Source: Actinomycetota bacterium (lineage in GTDB: Bacteria; Actinomycetota; Actinomycetes; S36-B12; GCA-2699445). Taken from it: DNA of 64,000 nucleotides. The number at the start of each line of letters is the position of its first letter. Position 1 is the stretch's first letter. Location of the stretch: positions 37,071-101,070 of the forward strand of contig JAGQTY010000010.1 of assembly GCA_020438795.1 (NCBI GenBank), read 5' to 3'. Of the stretch, positions 55,277-64,000 are shown one piece after another. Made by a program: the position numbers and the translations under genes. A model generated the notes under the pieces. It had not been told where the DNA came from and did not search any database. It saw nothing but the letters and a program-made list of their open reading frames with translations.

Positions 55277-55307
55277 TGAGACATGCCGGTGTCACTGCAG
55301 GATGAGA
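55259..55307 (+). repeat. Imperfect tandem duplication across the maf stop codon
   Basis: A 23-base unit beginning GCCGGTGTCAC occurs at 55259-55281 and again at 55285-55307 with two mismatches; the period is 26 bases. The first copy holds the last codons and stop of maf and the second is untranslated. Confidence 0.8.
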
Positions 55308-55334
55308 TGGGCCACAGCGACCCTGCCCGGGCGC

Positions 55335-55361
55335 TTGCGACTCACCCCGCCCGGCTAAACT
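55335..55361 (+). promoter_or_regulatory. Possible accA3 promoter
   Basis: TTGCGA (55335-55340), a 15-base spacer and TAAACT (55356-55361). The spacing is short. It would give a leader of about 28 bases with GGAG before the ATG at 55396. Confidence 0.35.
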
Positions 55362-55395
55362 TGACGAGGTCGTCCGGTCACTTCTGGAGTGTGAG

Positions 55396-57159
55396 ATGCG
55401 CAAAGTCCTGATCGCCAACCGCGGAGAGATCGCGGTTCGGGTCGCCCGAGCATGCAAGGACGCCGGGATCGCATCCGTGGCCGTCTACGCCGACCCTGAT
55501 CGGGACGCCCTGCACGTCCTCGAGGCCGACGAGGCCTTTGCGCTGGGCGGCAGCACACCGGCCGAGAGCTACCTCGACATGGACAAGGTCATCAACGCCG
55601 CCAAGGAGTCCGGGGCCGACGCGGTTCACCCGGGCTATGGGTTCCTGTCCGAGAACGCCGACTTCGCCGAGAAGGTCATCGATGCCGGGCTCACCTGGAT
55701 CGGCCCGCCCCCCGAGGCGATCCGGAGCCTCGGCGACAAGGTGTCCGCCCGTCACATCGCGCAGCGGGCGGGTGCGCCGCAGGTTCCCGGCACTGCCGAC
55801 CCCGTGGAATCCGCCGACGAGATCGTTGCTTTCGCCGAGGAGCACGGCCTGCCGGTGGCCATCAAGGCCGCCTTCGGAGGTGGCGGGCGCGGCCTCAAGG
55901 TCGCCCGCACACTGGAGGAGATCCCGGAGCTGTTCGACTCCGCCACCCGCGAGGCAGTCCAGGCGTTCGGACGGGGCGAGTGCTTCGTCGAACGGTTCCT
56001 GGACAAACCCCGCCACGTGGAGACCCAGGTCCTGGCCGACCAGCACGGCAACGTGGCTGTGATCTCCACCCGCGACTGTTCACTGCAGCGCCGCCACCAG
56101 AAACTGGTCGAGGAGGCGCCAGCCCCGTTCCTGACCGACGAGCAGCTGAAACGTCTCTATGACTCGAGCAAGGCCATCATCAAGGAGGCCGGGTACTACG
56201 GCGCCGGCACCTGTGAGTTTCTGGTCGGCGTGGACGGCACCATCTCGTTCCTGGAGGTCAACACCCGACTGCAGGTCGAGCACCCGGTCACCGAGGAGGT
56301 GGCCGGCATCGACCTGGTCCGGGAACAGTTCCGGATCGCCGACGGCGAGGAACTCGGCTATGAGGACCCGGAACTGCGGGGACACTCCATCGAGTTCCGC
56401 ATCAACGGCGAGGACCCCGGTCGCAACTTCCTGCCAGCTCCCGGTGAACTGACCGTGTGGGAACCACCGAGTGGTCCCGGTGTGCGCCTGGATGGCGGCT
56501 TCCGGCAGGGCGACGTGATCGGAGGAAACTTCGACTCCCTGCTCGCCAAGCTCATCGTGACCGGCAAGGACCGTCAGCAGGCACTCGAACGCGCCCGCCG
56601 CGCCCTGGCCGACTTCAAGGTGGAGGGCATCGCCACTGCGCTGAGCTTCGACCGCGTGGTTGTTGATGATCCCGCCTTCGCCCCTGCCGACCCGGACGAG
56701 CCCTTCACGGTCTACACGACCTGGATCGAAACCGACTTCGACAACACCATCCCCGCCTACGACGCGGCGAGCACCGAGCTGCCCGAGGCGCAGGAGCGCG
56801 AGTCGGTCACCGTGGAGGTCGGCGGCAAGCGGGTGGAAGTATCACTGCCCGCGGGATTCGCCCTCGGTGGCGGTGGCGGGAAGGCCGCCAAGGCTCCCAA
56901 GCGCAAGGCGAAGAAGGCAGGCGGTGGCGCCAGCGGCGACGCCGTCATCGCGCCCATGCAGGGCACCATCGTGAAGGTGGCCGTCGAGGAGGATCAGCAG
57001 GTCGAGGAGGGCGAACTCGTGGTTGTCCTGGAGGCGATGAAGATGGAGCAGCCCCTCAACGCCCCCAAGGCGGGCGTGGTCCACAACATCACCGCCGAGG
57101 TCGGCGCCACGGTGAGCAGCGGTACCGCGCTGCTGGAGATCAAGGAGCCCAGCGCCTGA
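55396..57159 (+). CDS. Acyl-CoA carboxylase alpha subunit (biotin carboxylase plus biotin carrier)
   Basis: 587 residues. The ATP-grasp biotin carboxylase lies at 1 to about 445: [51 protein letters not shown] and [11 protein letters not shown], with [15 protein letters not shown]. An Ala/Lys-rich linker at 495-520 leads to the BCCP domain with biotinyl K549 in EAMKMEQ. Equivalent to mycobacterial AccA3 by order. BirA upstream would biotinylate it. ATG 55396 has GGAG upstream. A hairpin spans the stop. Confidence 0.96.
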   Translation: MRKVLIANRGEIAVRVARACKDAGIASVAVYADPDRDALHVLEADEAFALGGSTPAESYLDMDKVINAAKESGADAVHPGYGFLSENADFAEKVIDAGLTWIGPPPEAIRSLGDKVSARHIAQRAGAPQVPGTADPVESADEIVAFAEEHGLPVAIKAAFGGGGRGLKVARTLEEIPELFDSATREAVQAFGRGECFVERFLDKPRHVETQVLADQHGNVAVISTRDCSLQRRHQKLVEEAPAPFLTDEQLKRLYDSSKAIIKEAGYYGAGTCEFLVGVDGTISFLEVNTRLQVEHPVTEEVAGIDLVREQFRIADGEELGYEDPELRGHSIEFRINGEDPGRNFLPAPGELTVWEPPSGPGVRLDGGFRQGDVIGGNFDSLLAKLIVTGKDRQQALERARRALADFKVEGIATALSFDRVVVDDPAFAPADPDEPFTVYTTWIETDFDNTIPAYDAASTELPEAQERESVTVEVGGKRVEVSLPAGFALGGGGGKAAKAPKRKAKKAGGGASGDAVIAPMQGTIVKVAVEEDQQVEEGELVVVLEAMKMEQPLNAPKAGVVHNITAEVGATVSSGTALLEIKEPSA

Positions 57160-57174
57160 CTCCCCAGGCTCCTT
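57142..57174 (+). terminator. Possible hairpin terminator at the end of accA3
   Basis: AAGGAGCC (57142-57149) and GGCTCCTT (57167-57174): eight perfect pairs around a 17-base loop that holds the TGA stop. No T run. Confidence 0.4.
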
Positions 57175-57298
57175 ACCGGGCTCATGTGCCTTCCTCGCGC
57201 GAAGACGCTGGGATCACGCTGGCAGCCTCATGACCGGGACCCCAGGATTCGGCTGAGTCCCACGGGGACCCACCGGGCGTTGCCGGAGTCGTTCGCGC

Positions 57299-57304
57299 CA
57301 CAAT
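57299..57304 (+). promoter_or_regulatory. Probable -10 element of the lpdA promoter (leaderless)
   Basis: CACAAT, six bases (GGTGAC), then GTG at 57311. Confidence 0.4.
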
Positions 57305-57310
57305 GGTGAC

Positions 57311-58711
57311 GTGCCCGATGTGGTGATTCTCGGTGGTGGTCCCGGCGGGTATGAGGCTGCGCTGATCGCGGCTCGCGCCGGAGCGGACACGGTCGTCGTG
57401 GAGGACACCGGCATCGGCGGTGCCACGGTGCTCACCGACGTGGTGCCCAGTAAATCGTTGATCGCAGTGGCGTCCACGATGTTCGCCGCCGGTGACGCAG
57501 GTTCGCTGGGCGTCCGCTACGACGGCGAAGCACCCCATCCGGACCGGATCAGTGCCTCGCTCGGCCTGGTGAATGAGCGCATCAGGGGCCTGGCCACCCA
57601 GCAGGCCGCCGACACCGAACAACGACTGGTGCGCACCGGGGTCACGGTGCTCCGGGGGCGAGGGCGGCTCACCGGTTCGGACACCATAGCGGTCGAGCGA
57701 ACCGACGGGGGTGCAGAGGAGCTGAGTGCCGGCACCATACTGGTGGCGACCGGCGCGAGCCCACGCGAGTTGCCGGACGCCCGCCCCGACGGTCGCCGTA
57801 TCCTGACCTGGAAACAGCTGTATGACCTTGAGGAGCTCCCCGATCATCTGATCGTCGTGGGCTCCGGCGTGACCGGGGCAGAGTTCGCGTCAGGGTTCCG
57901 GGGTCTCGGCGCTCCGGTGACGCTGGTGTCCTCACGGGACCGGCTCCTCCCCCACGAGGACGCTGATGCCGCCCGGGTCATCGAGGACGTCTTCGGCCAC
58001 CGAGGCATCGCCGTCGTGTCACGGGCCCGGGCCTCAGCAGCGACCGTGGTCGGCGACGGCGTGGTGGTGAGCCTGGCCGATGGCCGCGAGATCGAGGGCA
58101 GCCACTGCCTGATGGCAGTGGGCTCGATCCCGAACACCAGCGACATCGGCCTCGCCGAAGCGGGGATCCGCACCGACGAGCACGGCTTCGTGATGGTCGA
58201 CCGGGTCTCCCGCACCAGCGCCCGCGGCGTGTATGCGGCGGGCGACTGCACCGGCAAGCTCATGCTGGCCTCGGTAGCGGCGATGCAGGGCCGGGTCGCC
58301 ATGTGGCACGCCCTGGGCATGGAGGTCCATCCACTGAACACGACCAAGGTCGCCAGCAACGTGTTCACGGATCCTGAGATCGCCAGCGTCGGCTGCTCAC
58401 AGCAGGACGTCGACTCAGGCACCATCAACGCGGTGAGCATCTCCGTGCCGCTGGGCACGAACGCGCGGGCCAAGATGATCGGCCTGCGGCATGGATTCGT
58501 GAAACTCTTCGCGCGGCCATCCACCCATATCGTGGTCGGTGGTGTCGTGGTGGCCCCCCACGCCAGCGAACTCATCTATCCGATCTCCATAGCGGTCGAC
58601 CAGGGCCTGTCCCTGGCGCAGCTCGGTCAGACCTTCACAATCTACCCGTCGTTGTCGGGATCGATCGCCGAAGCGGCACTGAGATTAGAGGCTTCGGACG
58701 CCACCCCCTAG
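57311..58711 (+). CDS. lpdA: LpdA-type NAD(P)H:quinone reductase (flavoprotein disulfide reductase family without the redox Cys pair)
   Basis: 466 residues in the dihydrolipoamide dehydrogenase fold. FAD loop VVILGGGPGGYEAALIAARAG at 3-23, NAD loop VVGSGVTGAEFASGFRGLG and the FAD segment GVYAAGDCTGKLMLASVA. Where real disulfide reductases have GGxCxxxxC, this protein has GGATVLTDVVPSK, so neither cysteine is present. The C-terminal HASELI lacks the His-Glu dyad of lipoamide dehydrogenase. Mycobacterial LpdA (Rv3303c) belongs to this Cys-modified group and reduces quinones. GTG 57311 is favoured by the -10 spacing. Confidence 0.85.
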   Translation: MPDVVILGGGPGGYEAALIAARAGADTVVVEDTGIGGATVLTDVVPSKSLIAVASTMFAAGDAGSLGVRYDGEAPHPDRISASLGLVNERIRGLATQQAADTEQRLVRTGVTVLRGRGRLTGSDTIAVERTDGGAEELSAGTILVATGASPRELPDARPDGRRILTWKQLYDLEELPDHLIVVGSGVTGAEFASGFRGLGAPVTLVSSRDRLLPHEDADAARVIEDVFGHRGIAVVSRARASAATVVGDGVVVSLADGREIEGSHCLMAVGSIPNTSDIGLAEAGIRTDEHGFVMVDRVSRTSARGVYAAGDCTGKLMLASVAAMQGRVAMWHALGMEVHPLNTTKVASNVFTDPEIASVGCSQQDVDSGTINAVSISVPLGTNARAKMIGLRHGFVKLFARPSTHIVVGGVVVAPHASELIYPISIAVDQGLSLAQLGQTFTIYPSLSGSIAEAALRLEASDATP

Positions 58712-58775
58712 CGCACGGCCCGCCCACAGACAGAGCCCTCACGCTACCCTGCGATGAGATTGGTGGTGAGGGACC

Positions 58776-59627
58776 GTGAGGATCACGCCCAAACGCTGGA
58801 GCATCGAGACGATCATGTGCGGCATGCGGGGGCATGTAGCACCGGCGGCGACCGTTGCGACGATCCGGCCGCAGGATTCAGCGCTGGCCCACCCCTCCGG
58901 AACTGATGCACGTTTGTGTCGCTGCGTGCGCTGCGACACCTGGGTCGACTACCGCGACCCGGACGAGGACCTGGTCAGTAGCGACGTCCTGGCGGCAGAG
59001 CAGGAACTGCCCAAGCCATTGCGCGGCCGCGCACTCGACGAACGCATCACCGTTCGGGGTATCGCCGTGCTGGCGTGGTTCAATGCAGTCCTGTTCGCGC
59101 TGGTCTCGCTGTTCCTGCTGGTGCTGCTGCTGGGGTTACCGGAGATCCAGAGCTTCGCATCGACCCAGCTGCAGCACCTGCAGTCGATCATCTCGCAGTA
59201 CCGCCCCACCGACTCGGTGGTGCCCATGTGGGAGCAACGAATCGATGACCTGCAGCGCTGGCAGTTCGCGGTGCTGCTGGCCCTGGCCGTCGGCTACACG
59301 GCGCTCCAGGTCGTGGAAGCGGTCTTCCTGTGGCGGGGCAAGCGGTGGGCCGAATACCTCACCGCGATCGAATCCGCGCTGTTCCTGCCCTACCTCGGCT
59401 ACAACGTCGTCAACGACCCCACCCCACTGCACATCGGCAGCCTGATCCTCCAGTTGGCCATCATCGGCTACCTGGTCATGGCCAAACGGCTCTTTGGCGT
59501 CCGCGGCGGCTACCGCCGGTTGCAGGAACTGTTCAGTCAGGAGATGAACTGGCCGCGCATCTATCAGCAGCCGCCGCTGCGTGAGCCGCCCACCGCCGCA
59601 CAGATCCGGCGGTCGTTGCGACCCTGA
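58776..59627 (+). CDS. DUF2127 domain membrane protein with an N-terminal Cys/His cluster
   Basis: 283 residues. The N-terminus has C15, H20, C48, C50 and C53 (MCGMRGH ... LCRCVRCDTW), a likely zinc-binding or Fe-S region. Four hydrophobic segments follow at about 97-125, 160-182, 190-212 and 218-238. The DUF2127 signature FLWRGKRWAEYLTAIES is near 186-202. GTG 58776 has GAGGGACC upstream. Function unknown. It lies 64 bases after lpdA on the same strand. Confidence 0.82.
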   Translation: MRITPKRWSIETIMCGMRGHVAPAATVATIRPQDSALAHPSGTDARLCRCVRCDTWVDYRDPDEDLVSSDVLAAEQELPKPLRGRALDERITVRGIAVLAWFNAVLFALVSLFLLVLLLGLPEIQSFASTQLQHLQSIISQYRPTDSVVPMWEQRIDDLQRWQFAVLLALAVGYTALQVVEAVFLWRGKRWAEYLTAIESALFLPYLGYNVVNDPTPLHIGSLILQLAIIGYLVMAKRLFGVRGGYRRLQELFSQEMNWPRIYQQPPLREPPTAAQIRRSLRP

Positions 59628-59683
59628 GTACCCCTGCCCCGCCGGTGCCGGCTGGTGGAAGGGACGTGACGAGGCGACGACGT

Positions 59684-60346
59684 TCAGTCGGCGACGGGTG
59701 CGGCAACCGGAGCAACGCCAGGAGTGGCGGACGCCTGTTGTCGTCCGGGGTCTGCGCTGCTCCCACCGGTGGTGCCCTGATCGACGCTACCCGCACTCGG
59801 CGACGAGGTCGGCTGTGGGGAGAGCTCCGAGGAGCCACCATTGTCGAAGTGGATGGAGGTCCCGTCCTTGGCGATGATGTTCACGCTGTCATTGCCACCC
59901 ACGATGCCGTCGCGGCCCACCTCGCCCTCCGATCCCCCCTCGACGGCCAGCGGTGACTTCGAGCCGTTGTTGACCGCGACGCCGCCGGTGGCGGCCCGGG
60001 CGTTGGCGCCGGTCTCCACATCGCGTGATCCCTCGATCGAACCGGTCGTCTGGCCCCCGGCCTTGGTCACAGTCTTGCGGACGACTTTCTTGTCCACGCG
60101 ATCCCGGCAGGTGTCAGTCGTCTGAACCGCAGCATAGCCGTCGGCCGCCACTGGTGGGATGCCAGCCGCGCTGCCCGTGAGCGCGGCACCCTGATCGGAG
60201 TGCGAAGCGATCCAGTAGCCGCAGAAGAAGGCCAGGCCGACTGCGATGCCGGCGACGAAGGCGAAGCGGGTGGACATCCCGGACCCGGATTGCGGCACCG
60301 GCAGGACGTACTGCGGCGCGACCGATTCGTCCGGATCAGCAGCCAT
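59684..60346 (-). CDS. Membrane-anchored protein of unknown function
   Basis: 220 residues. A short N-terminal cytoplasmic part precedes one TM at about 26-45 (FAFVAGIAVGLAFFCGYWIAS). The rest is extracytoplasmic, disordered and rich in Gly, Ser, Ala, Thr and Asp, with a single Cys (TDTCRDRVDKK). No domain recognised. ATG 60346 has TACGCT seven bases upstream, so it is probably leaderless. It is convergent with the DUF2127 gene and shares strand with the GGDEF gene upstream. Confidence 0.65.
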   Translation of the reverse strand: MAADPDESVAPQYVLPVPQSGSGMSTRFAFVAGIAVGLAFFCGYWIASHSDQGAALTGSAAGIPPVAADGYAAVQTTDTCRDRVDKKVVRKTVTKAGGQTTGSIEGSRDVETGANARAATGGVAVNNGSKSPLAVEGGSEGEVGRDGIVGGNDSVNIIAKDGTSIHFDNGGSSELSPQPTSSPSAGSVDQGTTGGSSADPGRQQASATPGVAPVAAPVAD

Positions 60347-60353
60347 GCGTCAG

Positions 60354-60359
60354 AGCGTA
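60354..60359 (-). promoter_or_regulatory. Probable -10 element for the membrane-anchored unknown (leaderless)
   Basis: TACGCT on the minus strand, seven bases, then ATG at 60346. Confidence 0.45.
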
Positions 60360-60364
60360 GTGAT

Positions 60365-60383
60365 GCCCCGTTCGCGGCGGGGC
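60365..60383 (-). terminator. Possible hairpin terminator downstream of the GGDEF gene
   Basis: GCCCCG, 7-base loop, CGGGGC: six GC pairs. It lies about 110 bases after the GGDEF stop and just before the promoter of the next gene on the same strand, where it could insulate the two. Confidence 0.4.
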
Positions 60384-60492
60384 GATTGCAGCCAACCTGC
60401 TCTGCGAACCCGGCCGCGGATTGGGATGAAACCCACAAATGGTCGCGGACCACTCCAGCGCAGATCCGGTGCTATCGCTGCGGTCGTGGGCG

Positions 60493-61485
60493 TCAGGCGG
60501 CGCGCCCCGGCACTTCGCCCTTGCGGGTGCGCTTCTGCGAGTACATGGCAGCATCAGCCCGCGCGAGCAGGGACTCCGGGAGTTCATCGGCCAGCGCTGA
60601 GGCGACTCCGATGCTGGCGCCCACCCGGACCTCCCCCATCGCGGATTCGACGGGCTCCTCGACCGCCTCGCGGATCCGTTGCAGCAATCCAGGTTCATCG
60701 CTGTCCGCGGCAGTCTCAGCGAGGACCACGAATTCATCACCACCGACCCGGGCGCAGGTATCGGTGACCCGTACCGCCTGCCGGATGCGCTGGGCGACGG
60801 TCACCAGCGTGGTGTCGCCGATCTCGTGACCGTAGGTGTCGTTGATGGGCTTGAAACCATCGAGGTCGATGAAGTACACGGTCACGCGTGAGCCGTTGCG
60901 CTCGATGCGGGCAAGGCTGGTCCTCAGGTTCTGCAGCAGCAGGGCCCGGTTGGCCAGGCCCGTCAGTGTGTCGTGGGTTGCCTCATGCATCGTCCGTTCG
61001 TAGTCCCTGGCCTTGCGCAGCGCAGCAGCGATGAATCCGGCCAACGGCTCCAGGATCAGCTGGTCGGAATGATCGAAGTGGTGGGCGGAACCGGACATGA
61101 CCTTGAGCACGCCCAGGGCGGCGCCCCGATGGATGAGCGGCACGACAATCATGGAGCGGACCCCGACGGCACGGCAGGCCTGCTTATCCACCCGTGGATC
61201 GGTCTCGGAGTCCTCGCAGGTCTGCAGCTTTCCGGTCCGCACGCTGAGCCCGGAAAGACTGGTGTGCAGGGACAGTCGCAGTCCGACGTGATCCGCGGCG
61301 GTTCCGGTGGCGGCGGCGTAGACCATCTCATCGCCCTCGGCCAGCTCCACGATGGCCGCGTCCGCATTCGTCAGCTCCTCCGCCCGCCGTGCCACCAGTT
61401 GCATAACACCTTCCAGGCTCGGGTCCGCGTCGTTGATTGCAGCCTGGGTCTCGATGACCGCCCGCAACAACGCCTCGCCGTCCAT
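60493..61485 (-). CDS. GAF-GGDEF diguanylate cyclase
   Basis: 330 residues: GAF domain at about 25-160 (EELTNADAAIVELAEGDEMVYAAATG ... VPLIHRGAALGVLKVMS), then a GGDEF domain at about 168-322. The signature RVGGDEFVVLAE is intact and the inhibitory RxxD (RVTD) lies five residues before it, so the enzyme should be active in making c-di-GMP and product-inhibited. No EAL domain. ATG 61485 is the first Met before the GAF domain; a CATCCT six bases upstream may be the -10. It lies downstream of meaB, 145 bases away. Confidence 0.88.
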   Translation of the reverse strand: MDGEALLRAVIETQAAINDADPSLEGVMQLVARRAEELTNADAAIVELAEGDEMVYAAATGTAADHVGLRLSLHTSLSGLSVRTGKLQTCEDSETDPRVDKQACRAVGVRSMIVVPLIHRGAALGVLKVMSGSAHHFDHSDQLILEPLAGFIAAALRKARDYERTMHEATHDTLTGLANRALLLQNLRTSLARIERNGSRVTVYFIDLDGFKPINDTYGHEIGDTTLVTVAQRIRQAVRVTDTCARVGGDEFVVLAETAADSDEPGLLQRIREAVEEPVESAMGEVRVGASIGVASALADELPESLLARADAAMYSQKRTRKGEVPGRAA

Positions 61486-61630
61486 ACCAAGAGGATGCAG
61501 TTGCCACACGGCGATGTCGCGGGTGAGCGCCCGAACGGGTGCGCGACGACGACTCGGCCCTCCGGCGTACCGCATTACCGGACGCTCAGTTGATCGTGAC
61601 CGCCAGTCTGATGCCGGACGGGTACCGGCC

Positions 61631-62629
61631 CTACTCGTCCGTCCCGGCCCGGTCCTGCTCATGGGTGAAGGCAGCGATGAGCAGTGCGGCCGCTGCAGTG
61701 GGCAGCTGTCGCTGGTCGGCCACCTCGGCTTCCAGTCTCGCAAGCAGGTCGGCGACGCTGGCGGAGCTGCGGAAGTCCCGGACCAGCTGATCCTCGATGG
61801 CCCGCCAGAGCCACTGCACCTGTTGCCTGGAACGGCGTCGCTCCAGTTCGCCCGACTCCGAGAGCCGGTCACCATGGGCAAGCACCGCCTGCCAGACTTC
61901 ATCGATGCCTTCGCCGGTGACTGCGCTGCAGGTCAGCACTGGCACGTCACGCTCCGGCGCCACCATGTGCAGGGCGCTGCGCAACTCGCGGGCGGCCTGC
62001 CTGGCGATCGGCGCATACTCGCCGTCCGCCTTGTTCACAGCGATCACATCGGCGAGCTCGAGGATGCCACGCTTGATCCCCTGCAACTGATCACCGGTCC
62101 GGGCCAGGGTGAGGAACACGAACGTGTCCACCATCTCGGAGACCGCGGTCTCGCTCTGGCCGACGCCGACGGTCTCGACGATGATCGGATCGTAGCCGGC
62201 GGCCTCGAGCACGACCATCGCTTCGCGGGTGGCCCGTGCGACCCCACCGAGAGTGCCGGCATTGGGCGATGGCCGGATGAAGGAATCGGTCTGCCCGGCC
62301 AGGCGGCCCATCCGGGTCTTGTCGCCCAGCACACTGCCGTGAGTGGCAGCGCTGCTGGGATCGACGGCAAGGACCGCCACTCGCGCGCCCTGGGAACTCA
62401 GCCGGACGCCCAGTTCGTCGATGAACGTGGATTTGCCCACCCCCGGGACTCCGGAGATACCGACTCGTCGAGCGGTCCCCGTCTGCGGCAGCAGCTCGCG
62501 CAGCATCCGGTCGGCGGGCTCGCGATCCTCGGACCTGGTCGACTCCACCAGCGTGATGGCCCTGGCGATGGCGCCCCGTTGCTTGGCCCTGACGCCCTGC
62601 ACCAAATCAGGCACGTTCACCGGATTCAC
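61631..62629 (-). CDS. meaB: Methylmalonyl-CoA mutase-associated GTPase MeaB
   Basis: G-protein chaperone that gates cofactor loading and protects the mutase. 332 residues. Walker [14 protein letters not shown] near 58-70, base motif NKAD (switch and G4), [16 protein letters not shown] near 92-107, and C-terminal helical dimerisation arm. The ATG overlaps the mutase stop (ATGA), so stoichiometric co-translation is expected. The B12-dependent pathway it serves links to the carboxylase encoded at 52-57 kb. Confidence 0.95.
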   Translation of the reverse strand: MNPVNVPDLVQGVRAKQRGAIARAITLVESTRSEDREPADRMLRELLPQTGTARRVGISGVPGVGKSTFIDELGVRLSSQGARVAVLAVDPSSAATHGSVLGDKTRMGRLAGQTDSFIRPSPNAGTLGGVARATREAMVVLEAAGYDPIIVETVGVGQSETAVSEMVDTFVFLTLARTGDQLQGIKRGILELADVIAVNKADGEYAPIARQAARELRSALHMVAPERDVPVLTCSAVTGEGIDEVWQAVLAHGDRLSESGELERRRSRQQVQWLWRAIEDQLVRDFRSSASVADLLARLEAEVADQRQLPTAAAALLIAAFTHEQDRAGTDE

Positions 62630-64000
62630 TGTTGTGGCAACTGTTCCAGGAGTTCTCCGGCCGCCTCGGCGATCACGGTACCGGGCGGGAAGATGGCTGC
62701 GGCCCCGGCTGCCTTAAGAGCAGCGAAGTCGTCGGGCGGGATGACACCACCGACCACGATGAGAATGTCCGGACGACCCTCGGCGGCCAGTGCCTCCCGC
62801 AGCGCCGGAACCAGGGTGAGGTGCCCAGCTGCCAGGGACGAGACCCCAACCACGTGCACGTCGGATTCGACCGCCTGCCTGGCGACCTCCTCAGGTGTCG
62901 CGAACAGGGGGCCGACGTCCACGTCGAAGCCGAGATCGGCGAACGCGGTGGCGATCACCTTCTGCCCCCGGTCGTGACCGTCCTGGCCCATCTTCGCGAC
63001 CAGAATCCGCGGACGGCGACCGACACGCTCCGCGAAGGCATCCGTCTGTTCCCGCACGGCCGTGATCGCATCCACGTCGCCCGCCTCCTGCCGGTAGACA
63101 CCGGAAATGGTCCTGATCGCCGCCTGATGCCGGCCGAAGACCCGCTCCATCGCCTCTGATATCTCACCCACGGTGGCACGGGCTCTCGCGGCGGCCACGG
63201 AGAGCGTGAGCAGGTTGTCGTCCAGCGAGTCGGTCCTGGTGCCCGCCTCGATGGCAGCGGCTGCATCGGTCAGTCGCTGCAGTGCCGCTCGGACAGCCTC
63301 GGGGTCCCGCTCGCGGCGAAGCTTCTCGAGCTTGGCCAGCTGACTCTCACGCACGGCACTGTTGTCCACCTTGAGAACCTCGACCGGGTCGTCCGAGGCA
63401 GGCTGGTACTTGTTCACGCCGATCAGGGACTGCTGCCCGGAGTCGATGCGGGCCTGCGTGCGAGCCGCCGCCTCCTCGATACGCATCTTGGGCAGCCCCT
63501 CACTGATGGCCCGGGCCATGCCGCCGGCCTGTTCGACCTCGGCGATATGGGCCAGCGCCCGGTTCGCCAGTTCGTAGGTCAGCCGCTCGACGTAGTAGGA
63601 CCCGCCCCAGGGATCGATCACCCGTGTGGTCCCCGACTCCTGCTGCAGCAGCAGCTGGGTGTTGCGTGCGATGCGCGCGGAGAAATCGGTGGGCAGCGCC
63701 AGGGCCTCGTCCAGGGCATTCGTGTGCAACGACTGCGTATGCCCCTGCGTGGCGGCCATCGCCTCGACGCAGGTGCGGGTGGCGTTGTTGTACACGTCCT
63801 GGGCGGTCAGGGACCAGCCGGAGGTCTGGCTGTGGGTACGCAACGACAGTGACTTGTCGTTCTTGGGCCCGAACTCCTTGACCAGGTCAGCCCACAGCAA
63901 CCGTGCGGCCCGCAGCTTGGCGACCTCCATGAAGAAGTTCATGCCGATCGCCCAGAAGAACGAGAGCCGCGGCGCGAACCGGTCCACGTCCAGGCCCGCC
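62626..64000 (-). CDS. mutB: Methylmalonyl-CoA mutase large subunit, C-terminal part
   Basis: The gene continues past the right edge; the in-frame reading extends through the last base ([16 protein letters not shown] at the edge), so no start is visible. The 458 residues present hold the end of the TIM barrel ([36 protein letters not shown]) and the C-terminal cobalamin-binding domain, with [18 protein letters not shown] containing the DxHxxG motif with the cobalt-ligating His, and [12 protein letters not shown]. It isomerises methylmalonyl-CoA and succinyl-CoA. The small-subunit gene mutA would lie outside the window. Confidence 0.96.
   Translation of the reverse strand, partial: AGLDVDRFAPRLSFFWAIGMNFFMEVAKLRAARLLWADLVKEFGPKNDKSLSLRTHSQTSGWSLTAQDVYNNATRTCVEAMAATQGHTQSLHTNALDEALALPTDFSARIARNTQLLLQQESGTTRVIDPWGGSYYVERLTYELANRALAHIAEVEQAGGMARAISEGLPKMRIEEAAARTQARIDSGQQSLIGVNKYQPASDDPVEVLKVDNSAVRESQLAKLEKLRRERDPEAVRAALQRLTDAAAAIEAGTRTDSLDDNLLTLSVAAARARATVGEISEAMERVFGRHQAAIRTISGVYRQEAGDVDAITAVREQTDAFAERVGRRPRILVAKMGQDGHDRGQKVIATAFADLGFDVDVGPLFATPEEVARQAVESDVHVVGVSSLAAGHLTLVPALREALAAEGRPDILIVVGGVIPPDDFAALKAAGAAAIFPPGTVIAEAAGELLEQLPQQ

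Overview
The window is high-GC actinobacterial chromosome carrying core genes and a few accessory genes. Gene content and order resemble, from memory of the Mycobacterium tuberculosis map, the stretch from the comF-like gene and mtrAB through ahcY, manA, pmm, whiB2, fbiAB, manC, LytR-CpsA-Psr (LCP) genes, purEK, birA and accD5/accE5 to maf and accA3. WhiB2, MtrAB, the F420 genes and the acyl-CoA carboxylase epsilon subunit all point to class Actinomycetes. I cannot place it to order. No rRNA, tRNA, CRISPR array, insertion sequence or phage gene is visible. Intergenic gaps are all below 300 bases, the largest about 200.

Layout. 1-8 kb: comF (partial) and mtrB-mtrA on the minus strand, and divergently a tightly overlapped envelope operon (membrane protein, DUF4129, DUF4350, MoxR ATPase, DUF58). 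8-15.9 kb: a mixed block with an MDR oxidoreductase, an unrecognised 504-residue Rossmann-like protein, an anchored beta-propeller, a sensor kinase with a periplasmic binding-protein-like domain, and a SpoIIM/RDD divergent pair. 15.9-17.9 kb: a DyP peroxidase with an encapsulin-targeting tail and a divergent encapsulin shell gene. 17.9-25 kb: CPBP protease, ahcY, SDR, then pmm / Trm112-like / manA / cation diffusion facilitator. 25-30.2 kb: DUF3499, DUF5719, a 1043-residue glycosyltransferase and whiB2. 30.3-35.3 kb: F420 biosynthesis (fbiC divergent from fbiA-fbiB). 35.3-45.1 kb: manC, a TIGR03089 protein, two LCP ligases, a GT2 enzyme, an FdhF/YdeP molybdoenzyme and UDP-glucose dehydrogenase. 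45.1-52.7 kb: purE-purK, GtrA, a secreted unknown, a class III cyclase with a PH-domain protein, a DUF3089 hydrolase and birA. 52.8-64 kb: accD5, accE, maf, accA3, an LpdA-like quinone reductase, DUF2127, an anchored unknown, a GAF-GGDEF cyclase, meaB and mutB (partial).

How they fit together. ManA, Pmm and ManC give GDP-mannose from fructose-6-phosphate, Ugd gives UDP-glucuronate, and two glycosyltransferases, GtrA and two LCP proteins would use or attach envelope glycans. AccA3/AccD5/AccE, charged by BirA, make methylmalonyl-CoA (or malonyl-CoA), which MutB with its chaperone MeaB interconverts with succinyl-CoA. FbiA, FbiB and FbiC cover most of the coenzyme F420 pathway. MtrAB, WhiB2, the envelope operon and the LCP genes belong to division and cell-wall control.

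The sequence feature that recurs most often is the leaderless start. At thirteen genes an actinobacterial -10 element lies exactly 6-7 bases upstream of an ATG or GTG with no Shine-Dalgarno sequence. The most striking accessory system is the encapsulin nanocompartment.
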